64,000 nt of DNA from Maylandia zebra (lineage: Eukaryota > Chordata > Actinopteri > Cichliformes > Cichlidae): the NCBI RefSeq assembly GCF_041146795.1, contig NC_135179.1, positions 8,281,547 through 8,345,546 of the forward strand, given 5' to 3'. A program made the position numbers and the translations under genes. The notes under the pieces are model-generated. The model was given only the letters and a program-made list of their open reading frames with translations, was not told where the DNA came from and did no database searches. Below, in pieces: positions 23,589 to 34,731 of the stretch. The stretch's first letter is position 1, and every line of letters starts with the position of its first letter.

Positions 23589-23733
23589 ATTCAGTCTTTT
23601 CTCTGCCTCCTCCCCTTCCCGATCCCTTTTCCCCATTGGCTGTTGTCCCCAGACAGTGCACAAAAGTATGGGGTAAAAGTGCTGAGGAGACACCAGGAGA
23701 ACAAGAGCTGAAGAGGCCCACTCACCTGCACAG
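23589..23733 (+). other. b3gnt2: b3gnt2 noncoding exon 2 (5' UTR)
   Basis: A strong pyrimidine tract ending TTTGCAG at 23,588 gives the acceptor, and CACAG|GTAAGA at 23,733 is an excellent donor. A second acceptor, CCCCAG at 23,652, would give a shorter exon of 81 nt. The exon has stops in useful frames and only a two-codon upstream frame (ATG at 23,668), so it is untranslated. Its link to the coding exon at 29,047 is inferred from order and splice quality. Confidence 0.55.
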
Positions 23734-26700
23734 GTAAGATCACACAATGTGCGTCGTTGGAAATGTTTTGAATAGGCAGTGCATCTCTTGACATGTCTGT
23801 CACATTAAGACTCTCATTTAGATCTGTATAGCTATATTCTGTTATGTTTACACATGAAGTTTAAAGTTTTAGGAAGGTGCATTGTTCATCGGTTCTCTCC
23901 ACAGTATAGTATTTAAAGCCATCTAAACATAATCATGAAAGCTATTAAGGTCCACTAAGAAGCGTACAAACCCAGCCCTTCAAGCTGCCATTGTTCTGTA
24001 GTGTCTCACACCCATCCCCCACTCAGGTGGGATGGCTTACCTCAGTGAACCTTTTTATCAGGTGGAAGCCACACTGGTCAAACACAGTCTAGTGTTGTCT
24101 GGTAAATTACTGACCTCATCACAATCCCACAGACCTGTTTGTTACCCGACACCATATGGTGTCACCACAAGCTTCATGATCGATAAACATAAAGTTAATG
24201 AATAATGGAGAGAGGTTTAAAAGCGGATCAGATAATTATGTTACAAACTACACCAAAGTGCCCATAGACAACCTACGCAGATACAGGAAGAACATGTAAA
24301 GTACACACAGAGAGGTCTTGTCCCGATGGTGGCAAATTGTATCTATATGGAATAAAAAAATCAAAAATAGATTACATGCTATTGTTTCAGTGTATAATGT
24401 ATAGTCCTTTAACCCCCCAAAAATCCTAATCATACCACAAAGGTTTTTAATAGGCATCTTTTGATGGTTGACTTGAATCAAAGTAGTCAAGTGTATCTGT
24501 GTAAAAGAAGCCTGACTGTCTTGGAATCCGTTATCTAAATAAAGTATAATTATCTTTTATCTTTAAAGCCAAGTCAGACGAATTCTGCAAAAGAAGAGCC
24601 ATAAAGGTTTATTGTGAGCAATAAAAGTGCCACTGCGGATGTTTGCAGACTGCTTTTTGACATTGCGTTTCTTCATCTCTGCCTGAACCGTTATCATGCT
24701 CCATTGCTGTCTTTTACCACAGTGAGACTATTTCTTATTATTAGTTTATTAATAATTCGACTTTTTTTCCTCATTCTGTGTGGATTCTGCATACAGTCGG
24801 TTTAAGAAAAAATACAATAAAACTTTCTGTCCACTTATTTTGTCATTTTTAGGAGTACTTTGCACCATAACAAGTATAGGTGTGCACTGCTTCCTGTGAT
24901 GACAGGATGTGACTCATACTGTCTTTTCTTGGGGCACTGCTTATGTTCTGGATCTAAATGTGTTTTTGCATATCCTTAAAATGAGGGTCCATTTAAAAAT
25001 AATACATTGATGAGGTTTTATGAGGTAACTAGATCTAGTTAGATTAATCAAATCAAGAAGGCCATCAGTCAGTTGTGTTCACTTGCAGACAGCTTTCCAG
25101 CATACTTGGTGGGGCCAGACAATTGAATTCAGTTGCTTCCAGTTATTATGAAACATGATAACGGTGACTTTTTTTCTATTGCTTTGAAGCTCTGATGTCT
25201 TTTTGTGTAATGAATTAAGTTCACCTCTTGCCATTGCAGCACTGCACTTTTTCCCCCGCCCCTTAATTTTCGAACTTACTTGTCCTTTAGCGTACCTATA
25301 AGTAAGCCTTTGGTCACTGAGCTCCAGAGGAAGTAAAATTCATAAGTTTTCCATGGAAGAAATGGTGGAAGAATTGTGTAACAGCTGTCTGGAGCTGATT
25401 TTTGCCTCTGATCACTCGAGGTCTCTCACACTTCCTGTGGTGAGCGTGCCCGTGTCATAGTCCAGCTTATGCCTTGCTTATACTGTGTTGCAGACATGGA
25501 CACAGACATCTGGAAGGCCGACGGTCGAATAGTCATTCCTGTTATACTTTGAAGTCTGCTGCCGTAGATAGTTGATTGTAATGTAGATCGGTAGGAAGAG
25601 TCCACACAGTCCCAAAAGAACAGGCAGGCGTGGACCATTGCACCCACTGTCTGATGGGATTTAAGTCACTCAGGCCGAAGCGGACCTCAGTGGGCTCGCA
25701 GGCATGGAAAGACATATCATAATATAATGAAGACATTATGAGCCAAAACAAATTATGAGAGAGATTCTGTGTTAAACCAGAATATATGAATTATTAACCC
25801 AAAGAATCCAAAAACCTCAAGTTACATTATGAGGTTTGTTAGTCAGTAGTGTTACTGGTTGAATGAGTGTTCGAATGTGTTGTGTAAAATGAGAGAAACT
25901 GGCCAGGTGCTCCCAGTTGCACTGATTAACTCTACCTACCAGGAAACTGCAACCTAACATAGAAAAACCACAGTCGTCCCAGCAGAAGCAGGAGGGCTGT
26001 CACTTGCCAGCTGTCCTTTCAAGGCAGGCTTTATTGTCAAATGCGCTCAAGTCAGGAACTAACCGTGACCAGACATCTCCACATCCTCCAGTGCCTCCAC
26101 ATCTTTAAGTTTTGTTTTTCATTTAATGTATATTTCAAGATTAAGAAAATCATGTGTGAACTGATTTTAACTGTCTTTAAGCTGGAGTCAGCTCTAACAA
26201 CACTGACTGAATGCAAAAGAACTGAAACTATAGCTTAAAGTTTGGTGCATGACCTTACTATGCCTAATCTGTTTTTGTGTGAGTGTCAACCACAAGTGTA
26301 GACCTTGTCTTTTTAATGCTGACAGCTAGAAGCATGATATTTGTGTGTCAAACCACCAACATGCCTTAATTGCTTCAGCTAAAATGGCCTCGATGTGAAA
26401 CACTATGACTGAGTTTAATGTCTTAAACCAAATGCAGATGGTCAGCCAGACTTAGGCAGGTATGCGTGGATTTTGCTGCAGACTACTGGTGGTTAATTAC
26501 AGATCCAGAAGTTGTGGTTTCATCTACATGTTGTTTAGCTTTCTTCTTAAGAAGCCTCCCCCACCGACCCACCCACTTGTTTCCCAGAAGTGATCTTGTT
26601 TGTATGGGATGCAGAGGAAGGGAAAGCTTAATTATCCATGAGAGTAAGGGAGAAGAGGAGATTGAAGGAAAACTAGCATAAGTCCATGCTTGTCTGTTTG

Positions 26701-29046
26701 GTGATATAATACTGATAAGTGTGATGTATTCCTATCCTGCGTTGAGTCAGAACAAATTCAAAGGAACAGAGGAAACCTGATGGAGACGGGCAGAGTGAGG
26801 AGGAGTGAACGAGGCTCACGGAATAGAAAAAGAAGAGCAAACAGGAGTGCAGCAGTGGAGAGTTGTTGCTAGGAGGCTGAGAGAGCAACACAATACAGAG
26901 GCAGGAAGGATCCAGGGAGCAGTTCAGATCTGTTAGCTCATCAGGCAGAGCTCGCACCGCTTTTTGAGCTGTTTACATTGATAATTGTAATGAAGATAAA
27001 TAAGTCTTAATGTCCTGACTCGGCTCTCTGGGGCCAAAACCTGGTGGAAACAGGTGAAGGCAAAATTAAATTCTTGTAAGTTGTTTAGAATTAAAAACAC
27101 CTACACCATCTCTAAACACACCAATGAGCAGTACCCTTACACCCAAATGTTTCTAAAAAAAAAAAAGACTAAACAGTTGTCAGATACAATGAAAATCCCC
27201 AGCAACACAAACTAGTGCCTCATAACCTACCTGTGCCTGGTTAACAGCAAACAAATCCTGTGTCTTGTAATCTTTAATGCTACAACGGGATTTCCTTAAA
27301 CCTAAAATATAACTCAAAGTGTCTTGTCTGTCCCAAAAGCTCTGCGATGAGATGTCTGCAGACGCAGATGAGAGGAAAGTGAAAGCAAACAGGCACCTCG
27401 GTCGTGCCAAAAAGCAGAAAAGAAGAGGCTGCGCTTGATTTTTAACAATAAATAACAGCAGCAAAAGTCTTTATCTCATTGAAATCACTGAAATTATTCG
27501 ATTGGAAACAATGCTGGGGAGCGGCTTTTCTGACTGAGATGATCAAGAAGCACTTTCCCTAAATGAGCCCTAATGTCTCCCAGATGAGCAGACCCTTTTT
27601 GGCTTTCAGAGCTTGCAATCTTATATCATTATCCAGTCGTCTTTTATTTTACTTTTAGTCTTTATGACTTCAGAGTGTTGTTAAGATTGGAAATTTGCCC
27701 AGAAGTGTGCAGCCTCACAGTGAAAACATTTACTCGGTTAGACTTTGTCACAAGTATGGTTAAGCAGTACCAAAACATGTAGTTTATCAATAACTTGATG
27801 AAAATATTGCGTTAAAGTGGCTGCTTCACTGGTCTGCAGGAAAAAGGAGAAAGTGAGGGGAACTCCAGGTAAGGACATTTTCAGAGGGGAAAGCGTGACT
27901 AAACAGAAACCTGAGGCACAGCTGAGCCTCCTGAAAGGACGGTATTGTCTGTTCAAGCTCACATGTCGTCCTCATTTCTTATTGGTTTAAGCAAAGGATA
28001 CAAAAGCAGAGAGGAGGACAATGAATCCTCAAATGTTTGCCTTCCGTTAAATTGCCCTCTGGCGTAGTAAACGAGTAAACATGTTGTCAGTGGAAATGCA
28101 GGTGTATGCTGTGATTTCAGGCAGACTACCTTATCGTGCTTCATCCCGACAGTTAATGTGGTAAACTTGAACTCTCCTTACACCAAGCAGATCATTTGCT
28201 AATTGGTTTCTCATATTTAGTTTGGACTGGTCTGGACACGCAGCTTGGTAATTAGATCAGTTCAGGCTCACAGTTGTGAACGCATGCTGCATGAACACAC
28301 ATAAATAAAGTGAACAAAATAGCAAGGCCTGATGATTGCAGATCTAGTTAGGTAGCTCAAAGTTAAATTATCTTTGTGTCTGCCGTAGGAGGAGTATTTT
28401 TTGTTTTTAATTATTCCAAGAAAAAAAACTACCCTACCTGTGATTTGATTATGGTGATAATGGAGACATGCCACCTCATAAGTTTTACAGGAAGTTTTTA
28501 AGTGTTTTGTAAGAAATCAGTTTAACCCTCACTGGAAAGCACAGCCATCACTTCTGAGTGAACCAGCATGTTCACTCAGAAGTAACTATGACAGCCAAAC
28601 AAACAAAGCATTATTATACACCATATCAGTCAACCTGTGAAAAGTCAAGTGATTCAGTGTGAAGATGACACCACTCTGCTTCAGTCTTATCAGCAGTTTG
28701 ACCTCTGACCTTCTTGATCAGATCAATACGTGATCTTGCTGTTGCTTTGGATAAACAAACTATTCTGACATAGTTTTACACAACGTCTTACAACACAAAC
28801 GGGGGTTTCCATGTGATTGTTTTGTCAGTGTGGTTGAGGTGTCTTCTCTTCCTTTTTCCACCCATTGTTTCTCAACAGAGGGAAGTTGTAAACCTGCTCA
28901 TTTCACCATAGATAACTGTTCTCCCTCGTGCTTCCTCCTACCTGAAATTACCTGAGTGATTTGAGAATAAGGTAAAAGATGAAAACTAAAGATCAGTTTG
29001 TAGTGAAGACTAAAGTCTTTGTTTCTTCTTCTGTGTGTCTGCACAG
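23734..29046 (+). other. b3gnt2: b3gnt2 intron 2 (inferred)
   Basis: No coding exon is supported. A GC-richer block at 25,430-25,750 has two overlapping minus-strand frames of about 70 codons that I cannot assign. A perfect hairpin lies at 28,550-28,583. The intron ends in a TTCTTCTTCTGTGTGTCTGCACAG-type acceptor at 29,046. Confidence 0.5.
28550..28583. repeat. Perfect hairpin, 14-bp stem
   Basis: ACTTCTGAGTGAAC (28,550-28,563) pairs perfectly with 28,570-28,583 across the loop CAGCAT. Confidence 0.9.
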
Positions 29047-29071
29047 GTGTCAGCGTGTGCGGTAATCTGTC

Positions 29072-30265
29072 ATGGGGCTGCTGCCAAAGATGAGGCTTAA
29101 GGTTGTGGTGTCACTGACTATGGTCAACCTCTTTATCTTCATCATCATCTCGCGGAACATCAACCAAGACAAAAGTGGACATCAAAAGATTCTTATCCCT
29201 TCCAAACGCTTCTGGGCTAAAGTGGCTCCCAGCTCGGCCTACTGGAACCGCCAGCAGCAGATTCTGGACGTTCACAGCAATCACATCTTCATGACGAACC
29301 GCAGCAGCGACATCCCTGAGTGGCTCAATGACACCAGTTTGACATCCAACGTCTGTCAGCCTAACCTCAGGGTGACCACTCAGGTAAAAGATTACAACTC
29401 CCTGCTGCCCCGCTTCAAGGACTTCCTGCTTTACATGCGCTGCCGCTCCTACCCGATCATTATGGACCAGATGGATATCTGCAAGGAGCCACCGTTTCTG
29501 CTGCTGGCTGTCAAATCGCTGGTGCCTCACTTTGATCGCCGCCAGGCCATCCGCCAGTCCTGGGGAAAAGCAGGCGTATTAGCCAATCGGACAGTGGTTA
29601 CCATTTTCCTCCTTGGTAACGCAACACCTGGAGACCACCACCCAGATCTGTCTGGTATGCTGCATTTTGAGAACGCCCGCCATAAAGACATCATCCAGTG
29701 GGATTTCCGTGATTCGTTTTTCAATTTGACTGTCAAAGAAGTTCTTTTCCTGGAGTGGATCCAGGCACGTTGCTCCGGCGCCCAATTCATCTTCAAAGGC
29801 GACGACGACGTCTTCGTTAACACCTACCGCATCATGGACTTTCTCAAGGGGCTCTCGGGACCCAAAGCCAAGGACCTGTTTGTGGGTGATGTGATCACGA
29901 ATGCGGGGCCCCACCGAGACAAGAGGGTCAAATACTTCATACCAGAGAGCATGTATGTTGGAATCTACCCACCGTACGCAGGAGGAGGCGGCTACCTTTA
30001 TTCAGGTGACATCGCCTTTCGCCTGCATAACGCATCTCAGCGCGTAGCGCTGTACCCAATAGATGACGTCTACACGGGTATGTGTCTTCGTAAGTTGGGG
30101 CTGGCCCCCGAAAAGCACAAAGGCTTCAGGACTTTTAACATAGAGGAGAAATACAGGTCGAACCCCTGCGCTTACAAGAGCTTAATGCTGGTTCACCCAA
30201 GGACCCCACAGGAGATGATCCAGATCTGGGCCTGGCTCAGTAGACCCAACCTGACCTGCCAGTGA
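29072..30265 (+). CDS. b3gnt2: UDP-GlcNAc:betaGal beta-1,3-N-acetylglucosaminyltransferase 2
   Basis: Golgi type II glycosyltransferase (family GT31) that adds GlcNAc in beta-1,3 linkage to galactose and so, alternating with beta-1,4-galactosyltransferases, builds poly-N-acetyllactosamine chains on glycoproteins and glycolipids. The 397 residues equal the length of human B3GNT2. Residues 1-8 are a short cytosolic tail; about 9-28 are a hydrophobic signal anchor, then a stem. The catalytic domain shows RRQAIRQSWG (156-165), the metal-binding DDD in FKGDDDVFVN (241-250), GDVITNAGPHRDKRVKY (272-288), YPPYAGGGGYLYSG (299-312) and PIDDVYTGMCL (329-339). N-glycosylation sequons lie at N76, N86, N172, N183, N218, N320 and N393; seven cysteines are present. 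The whole frame is in one exon, as in other vertebrates. The ATG follows the acceptor at 29,046 by 25 nt and has G at -3 and +4. No damage is seen. Confidence 0.98.
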   Translation: MGLLPKMRLKVVVSLTMVNLFIFIIISRNINQDKSGHQKILIPSKRFWAKVAPSSAYWNRQQQILDVHSNHIFMTNRSSDIPEWLNDTSLTSNVCQPNLRVTTQVKDYNSLLPRFKDFLLYMRCRSYPIIMDQMDICKEPPFLLLAVKSLVPHFDRRQAIRQSWGKAGVLANRTVVTIFLLGNATPGDHHPDLSGMLHFENARHKDIIQWDFRDSFFNLTVKEVLFLEWIQARCSGAQFIFKGDDDVFVNTYRIMDFLKGLSGPKAKDLFVGDVITNAGPHRDKRVKYFIPESMYVGIYPPYAGGGGYLYSGDIAFRLHNASQRVALYPIDDVYTGMCLRKLGLAPEKHKGFRTFNIEEKYRSNPCAYKSLMLVHPRTPQEMIQIWAWLSRPNLTCQ

Positions 30266-30618
30266 CTGCAGTCAGTCTGAAAACATGTCAGGATAGATCA
30301 CAAGGAAGGCCAAAGGGCCAAATATTTTAACTTGAACTTTAAAAGTTGGCAGCTTTAAGTTAAGATATTACTACGATGTCCACACGGATCCTCTGCCTGG
30401 TTGAGCGTTGTGGCCTGAAAAAATGAGGGCGGCGCTGATTTTTCACATTTTGTATTATGGCTCTATTCCACAGAGGAGTTAACTCTGCTTAACTTTCAAA
30501 GGACCTTCACCCAAAGTGAATATCTTTGAGTTCATATATTTATATCACAGCTATTTATATGGCCTTTATGTGCTTTAACACTGTCACCTCCACCACAAAG
30601 TGTCTCAATGCTGTATTA

Positions 30619-30624
30619 AATAAA
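30619..30624 (+). terminator. Proximal poly(A) signal AATAAA
   Basis: Canonical hexamer about 0.35 kb after the b3gnt2 stop codon, followed by TGAGAGCTGG and GTGTCTG. Confidence 0.45.
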
Positions 30625-32447
30625 TGAGAGCTGGAAAGTGTCTGCCTGGCACCCAAGGGTCGTTTTGGTTAAGCTATAACATGCTGGTCAGGTTATTGAA
30701 GTGAGTAAAAGCAATTGATTGCTTTCTGAACACTGAAAAACAGTAGTTCCTGCATTCCCGGTGAACACTTCCTTGTAGTCATAGCTGGAGGCTTAGATTG
30801 TGCTGCTATTTCCAACCACACTCCCAGAAGTATTTACTCACGACTCTAAAGCTCAGAGTTTTTGTTCACATCATTTCCTCAGTTTCCACTGGTGAGACTC
30901 TGCTCTCAGTCAGCCACAACATTAAACCCACCTGCTGAAATGTTTTTTTTAAAGGCCAGGTCTCTTTACCGAAGCCACCTTTGTGGTTTCTTAAAAGCAG
31001 TTCCCTTAATTGGTGTGGCTGATCAACGTTGGAGCAATTAAAATGAGACAGGGATGTCTAGCCTCGCTCTCCGCAGCTCGGCCGGTCGGGGCTCAGAGAA
31101 ATCCAAATGCTGGTCTAAATCAGCTTCAGGTTCAAAAAGGTTTAACAAAAGCCCAAAGTACATTTTCACAGGTGTGTCATTTCAAGCGTTCGGTGTGACG
31201 TATTTGCTATGTGCCCGTGGAAAGCATTGAATGAGGATAAATGCTGCTTTACTGTGACCTGAGTGAGTCTAGATTCTTTAAAACAGGCTGAACACGTACA
31301 TACACAAATTGTTACTTGATTAAAGTGTCCGTGGGTTTTGCAAGAGACTCTTAAGGGTTCTGTGTGTTGGTGAAAGCTTTAAAGTGTGTGTGAACTTGTG
31401 TTTTATTTAAAAGTTGATCCTTAGCTCATTGTTGTTTAGGTTCATTCACCTGACAAGAGACATCCTGCACATATTTACCTTTCCCTCGTATTTCATAAAA
31501 TTCCTTCTGAGCAGTATTGTATGCACGACACGGTGAGATGCTTGACTCGCACACAGCATGAAGGGTAATGGTGTTACTTCGTCTCTGTTAGAGCTCCCCC
31601 TGCTGGTCAGGTTGGCGGCAACAAAACATTTTTTGCAAGAGCTTTGTAAACAGTGGCGATCCCACGACTCCCAAACTGCCAACCACCTGATTTATTTAAA
31701 GCATCGGCTTATTAATTATCTCTGTGTTAGTCTCTACATCCTTCGTATATCCGTTATGTGACATTTGGAAATCATCCTACAGATAATCGCACCAGGTCTC
31801 TTGTTTTTCCTCTTTTCTTTTTGAACTTCAGTATATTCATGCAGGATAAGACCAACACTAAAAAGAGAAGATAAGAACCTGAAAGATGTGTATTTCATGC
31901 TTCTGGATTATTTAATATTTCACTTGTTGTGTGCATAGCGCTGTCACTGCTGACATACATGCCGTTAATCGTTGCACTCCTCACTGTGTAGTTTCGCGGC
32001 TGCCTGAACTGTTTACATCGCTTTCTAATTGTTGCTTCAGCCTGATGATTGTCTACAGGTGTGTGGGTGTTGAATTTGTTGATTGGAAAAGGTGCACAAT
32101 TTATCCAAGTTTGAACAGTCAGTGTTTTTCTGGCCTGAATGTCCCGAATGTGTCCAAGCTGGGGATCATGAAGGAAATTCAGCTGAATGTAACGAGGCCT
32201 GTGGCTGTTCCTTCATTGTGTGTTTTTTCTATTTAATCAAAGTTTATGTGGAGTATCTGTGTTGTTTTTAACCCACAGAAAGATTTTTTTTTTTGTGTGT
32301 GTGGTTTCTTTAAACTTTGGTTAATGTGAGTTCCAGACACTTTTCGCTGCCTGCACGAGTCAAAGATGATTACCAAATCTGTGCCTGATGTTTGTATGTA
32401 CTGTATGTCACGCAAACTTAAATGTGATCGCTTTAACATCATGTTTC

Positions 32448-32453
32448 AATAAA
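32448..32453 (+). terminator. Distal poly(A) signal AATAAA
   Basis: Canonical hexamer followed within 35 nt by T- and GT-rich sequence (TTTTAATGGTTTTGTAG, TGTTATGTGATTTTT), a better downstream element than at the proximal site. Confidence 0.5.
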
Positions 32454-32693
32454 GCTATATTTTAATGGTTTTGTAGATGCTGTTATGTGATTTTTATGGT
32501 TTCTAAGGATGTACATGAGAATTTAGAAAAATCAATCACGTCTGATTACAAAAAATCTTGATGCTTTTTAAACCTCAAGTCACTTTTTTTTTTCTAATAA
32601 CAAGCATTTTAAAGCAGGAGTTAACCTAAAGATACACACATGCAAAGCAAGATATACCAATATTTTTAAAAAAAAATAGTTGGGAGGATGACA

Positions 32694-32954
32694 TCAGCGA
32701 CCTTGAGGCTGAATGTGGAGGTGATAGATCTGTAATATAATACGCAGCTGATCCATGAAAGGCTGTAAAAACAAACTGTAAACGTTTAGCCAGTGCAGCT
32801 GAATCAAAACACGAGTGGTGTGTGGTCCTTTCTTGTTAATGATGTTAAACAGAAATGTGGTTTTTCGTAAGGAAGCTAAAAAAAAAACTCTCTGGGTCAC
32901 AGGAGCCTGTTCCCAAAGGTACGCTGTTAAATCCAAGACTTTCAGTGAGTTCAA
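32694..32954 (-). pseudogene. Possible LINE reverse transcriptase remnant
   Basis: An 86-codon minus-strand frame contains TTRVLIQLHWLNVYSL, similar in pattern to the TPVLxxLHWLPV motif near the C-terminus of fish L2-type LINE polyproteins. The match is short and the rest of the frame is not recognisable, so this may be chance. Confidence 0.25.
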
Positions 32955-32974
32955 AGCCCAAACTGGGGAAGAAA

Positions 32975-33235
32975 ATTAGAAACTGCTGGTCTGCTGGGAT
33001 TTTCCCACACAGCCGTCTGTGTTAATGCCAGAGAAGACGGGCCTGAAACTCAAATAACTACTCGTGACATCTGAAGTGTGCAGAAGAGCATCTCTGAACC
33101 CACAACACATCAAACTTTGAAGCAGATAGGATGCAACAGCAGAACACCACACCGTGTGCCACTACTATCAGCTAAGAACATGAAACTGAGGCTGTAATTC
33201 ACATGGGCTCCAAAACATTGAGCACTTTGACCTCT
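32975..33235 (+). pseudogene. Tc1/mariner transposase relic (family A, copy 2)
   Basis: Nucleotide words shared with the family seen at 3.5 kb and 42.8 kb include CTGCTGGGATTTTCCCACACA, GCAGAAGAGCATCTCTGAAC and CATGAAACTGAGGCTG. Translated, it covers the DNA-binding region up to the KLRLQF block before the first catalytic Asp, with several stops. The catalytic core is missing. Confidence 0.65.
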
Positions 33236-33813
33236 TTCCAAAACAGTTGGTCTCTGTACATTAATAATAATATCTCTGATATATTTGATTGCATACATTT
33301 AGTTTTGCAGTTTCTTGCTTGCATTAAGCTTTTAAAGTCTGCAGTTTATTCAATATTTAATAAACTACATATATATGTTCAACTTTTCATTACCAAGTCT
33401 CCATATCATATCTTTTAATGTCAATGAAATGGAGGACATGATCCCCATCGCCTCACTGGTCTGTGAACAGTGGACCTCATGTTGTGAAATCTACAGATTC
33501 CTTCCTGTAAAAGGTTATTTATCTCTTTAGTTAACCTTTAAAAATTGACAAGAACACGTGGTTCAATTCAGTTGGAAAAAACAATGAAAGTCCATTCTAA
33601 TGTAGTAATTGTGTCTCACCAGCAGAGGGCAGTAGCCGATCATTCTGCGGTATTTTCTCCGTGTTTGGCGCTGACATGGATTTCTGCGCAGCTTGAGAGC
33701 AAGAATGTAAACAGTGGGTCAAACAGCTGAAACAGGATGTGCGATGTCAGTTTCTCACAGAGCATTTATTGTGTTGAGATCCTGTTTCTCTTTATTCTTT
33801 ATTCCACTATATT
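33236..33813. other. Noncoding stretch, no gene seen
   Basis: AT-rich sequence between the Tc1 relic and the Helitron-like element. No exon or repeat is recognised. Confidence 0.5.
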
Positions 33814-34039
33814 CTAGTTGCTTCCGTACACTTTTTGGCACTTAACTACTCCCACAGTTTTCATCCGATTTTCACCGTTCAAACTTTAAAAAATTCTGCT
33901 CTTTCTGCTAATGCCGGCTATGACTTTTGGTGTTCATAACTTTTATACTTTTTGAGATATTGAATTTTTTTTTGCAATATTTTTTGCCCATTTCTGCCAT
34001 ATCATCAGTGGCCTCACTTATTTTCCTTGCCGGGCTGAC

Positions 34040-34112
34040 CTGTGTTTTAGCTCAGTGAGATGAGCGTCAGTTCTCAGACTGGGAGGCCCGGGTTCAAATC
34101 CCGCTTATGGCA
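34040..34112 (+). repeat. tRNA-like module 1
   Basis: A box TAGCTCAGTGA (34,048-34,058) and B box GGTTCAAATCC (34,091-34,101) have tRNA-like spacing. An anticodon-arm-like fold (CAGT/ACTG) and a 4-bp T stem can be drawn. The acceptor ends (TGTGTTT and TTATGGC) do not pair, so this is a tRNA-derived repeat and not a working tRNA gene. Confidence 0.7.
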
Positions 34113-34119
34113 ACATTTC

Positions 34120-34555
34120 TTTCAATCAACAGTTAAACTTTTTTAACTCTTTTCAACACAAATTTAAGCTTTTTCACCCCTTTTCAGCACAATTTTCAGT
34201 TTTTTCACCACTTTTCAGCAAAAACCTCTTTTCCGCAGAATTCTGCTCATTGAACTCTTTTCAGCACAAATTCTGCTGATTGAACTCTTTTCAGAAAAAT
34301 TTTCTGTTTTTTCTGCTGTTTTCAGAAAAAACCTCTTCTCAGCAAAATTCTGCTGATTGAACTCTTTTCAGAAGAAATTCTGCTGATTGAACTCTTTTCA
34401 GCAAAATATTCAGAGTTTTCACCTCTTTTCTGCCCAAATTCTGCTTATTCACCACTTCTGAAACATTTTCAGCCTTTCCACCACTTATCAGGACAATTCT
34501 CATCAGCTTCTGCTCATTTCAGCACAATTGTCAATCTCTCCACCTCTTCTTTGCG
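34120..34555. repeat. Minisatellite with higher-order 107-bp period
   Basis: ATTCTGCTSATTGAACTCTTT occurs at 34,240, 34,270, 34,347 and 34,377. Each pair is 30 bp apart, and the pairs repeat after 107 bp. The surrounding sequence is a looser array of TTTTCAGCA and AATTCTGC words. Confidence 0.85.
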
Positions 34556-34560
34556 AGAAT

Positions 34561-34632
34561 GACTTTGGCTCAGTGACCTAAATAGCCACCCTTAGACCAG
34601 GAGGGCCAGGTTCGAATCCTGCTCAGGGCAAC
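34561..34632 (+). repeat. tRNA-like module 2
   Basis: A box TGGCTCAGTGA (34,566-34,576) and B box GGTTCGAATCC (34,609-34,619). Both boxes lie exactly 518 bp after those of module 1, and GGCAACATTT follows in both, so the two modules are duplicates. Confidence 0.7.
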
Positions 34633-34731
34633 ATTTTTTTTTTTTTTCAACTTTTTCAGCTTTTTTCTGCAGACATCTTCAGCTTTAAGGCATCCACACA
34701 GCATTTTCGCAGGAAATGCAAATTTTTCTAG

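Larger units (their letters stand above)
30266..32475 (+). other. b3gnt2: b3gnt2 3' UTR with two candidate poly(A) signals
   Basis: AATAAA at 30,619-30,624 would give a 3' UTR of about 0.37 kb. AATAAA at 32,448-32,453, followed by GT-rich sequence, would give about 2.2 kb. Both may be used. The stretch between them has no other gene; an unrelated copy of a dispersed-repeat word (CAGCCACAACATTAAACCCA) lies near 30,911. Confidence 0.55.
33814..34731 (+). mobile_element. Helitron-like composite element with duplicated tRNA-like modules
   Basis: The right end has the layout of a Helitron 3' terminus: stem GCATTT (34,701-34,706) and AAATGC (34,714-34,719), then 8 nt, then CTAG (34,728-34,731), with the terminus 12 nt past the hairpin. 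The left boundary is set at CTAGTTGC (33,814) because TTCTAGTT also occurs at the right edge. A standard A|TC insertion site is not seen; a T|T site as in Helentrons would fit better. Inside lie two tRNA-like modules and a higher-order TTTTCAGC-type minisatellite. No Rep/helicase frame is present, so any mobility would be in trans. The family assignment is inference. Confidence 0.5.

Noticed and set aside
29111-29914. Minus-strand frames of 98-139 codons opposite b3gnt2
   Set aside because: Antisense shadows of the conserved b3gnt2 coding sequence.
34120-34555. CRISPR-like array
   Set aside because: Repeats are imperfect, spacing alternates 30 and 77 bp, the spacers are themselves repeats, and the genome is a vertebrate's.
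34040-34632. Two functional tRNA genes
   Set aside because: A and B boxes are present, but acceptor stems do not pair and the modules are embedded in a duplicated repeat.
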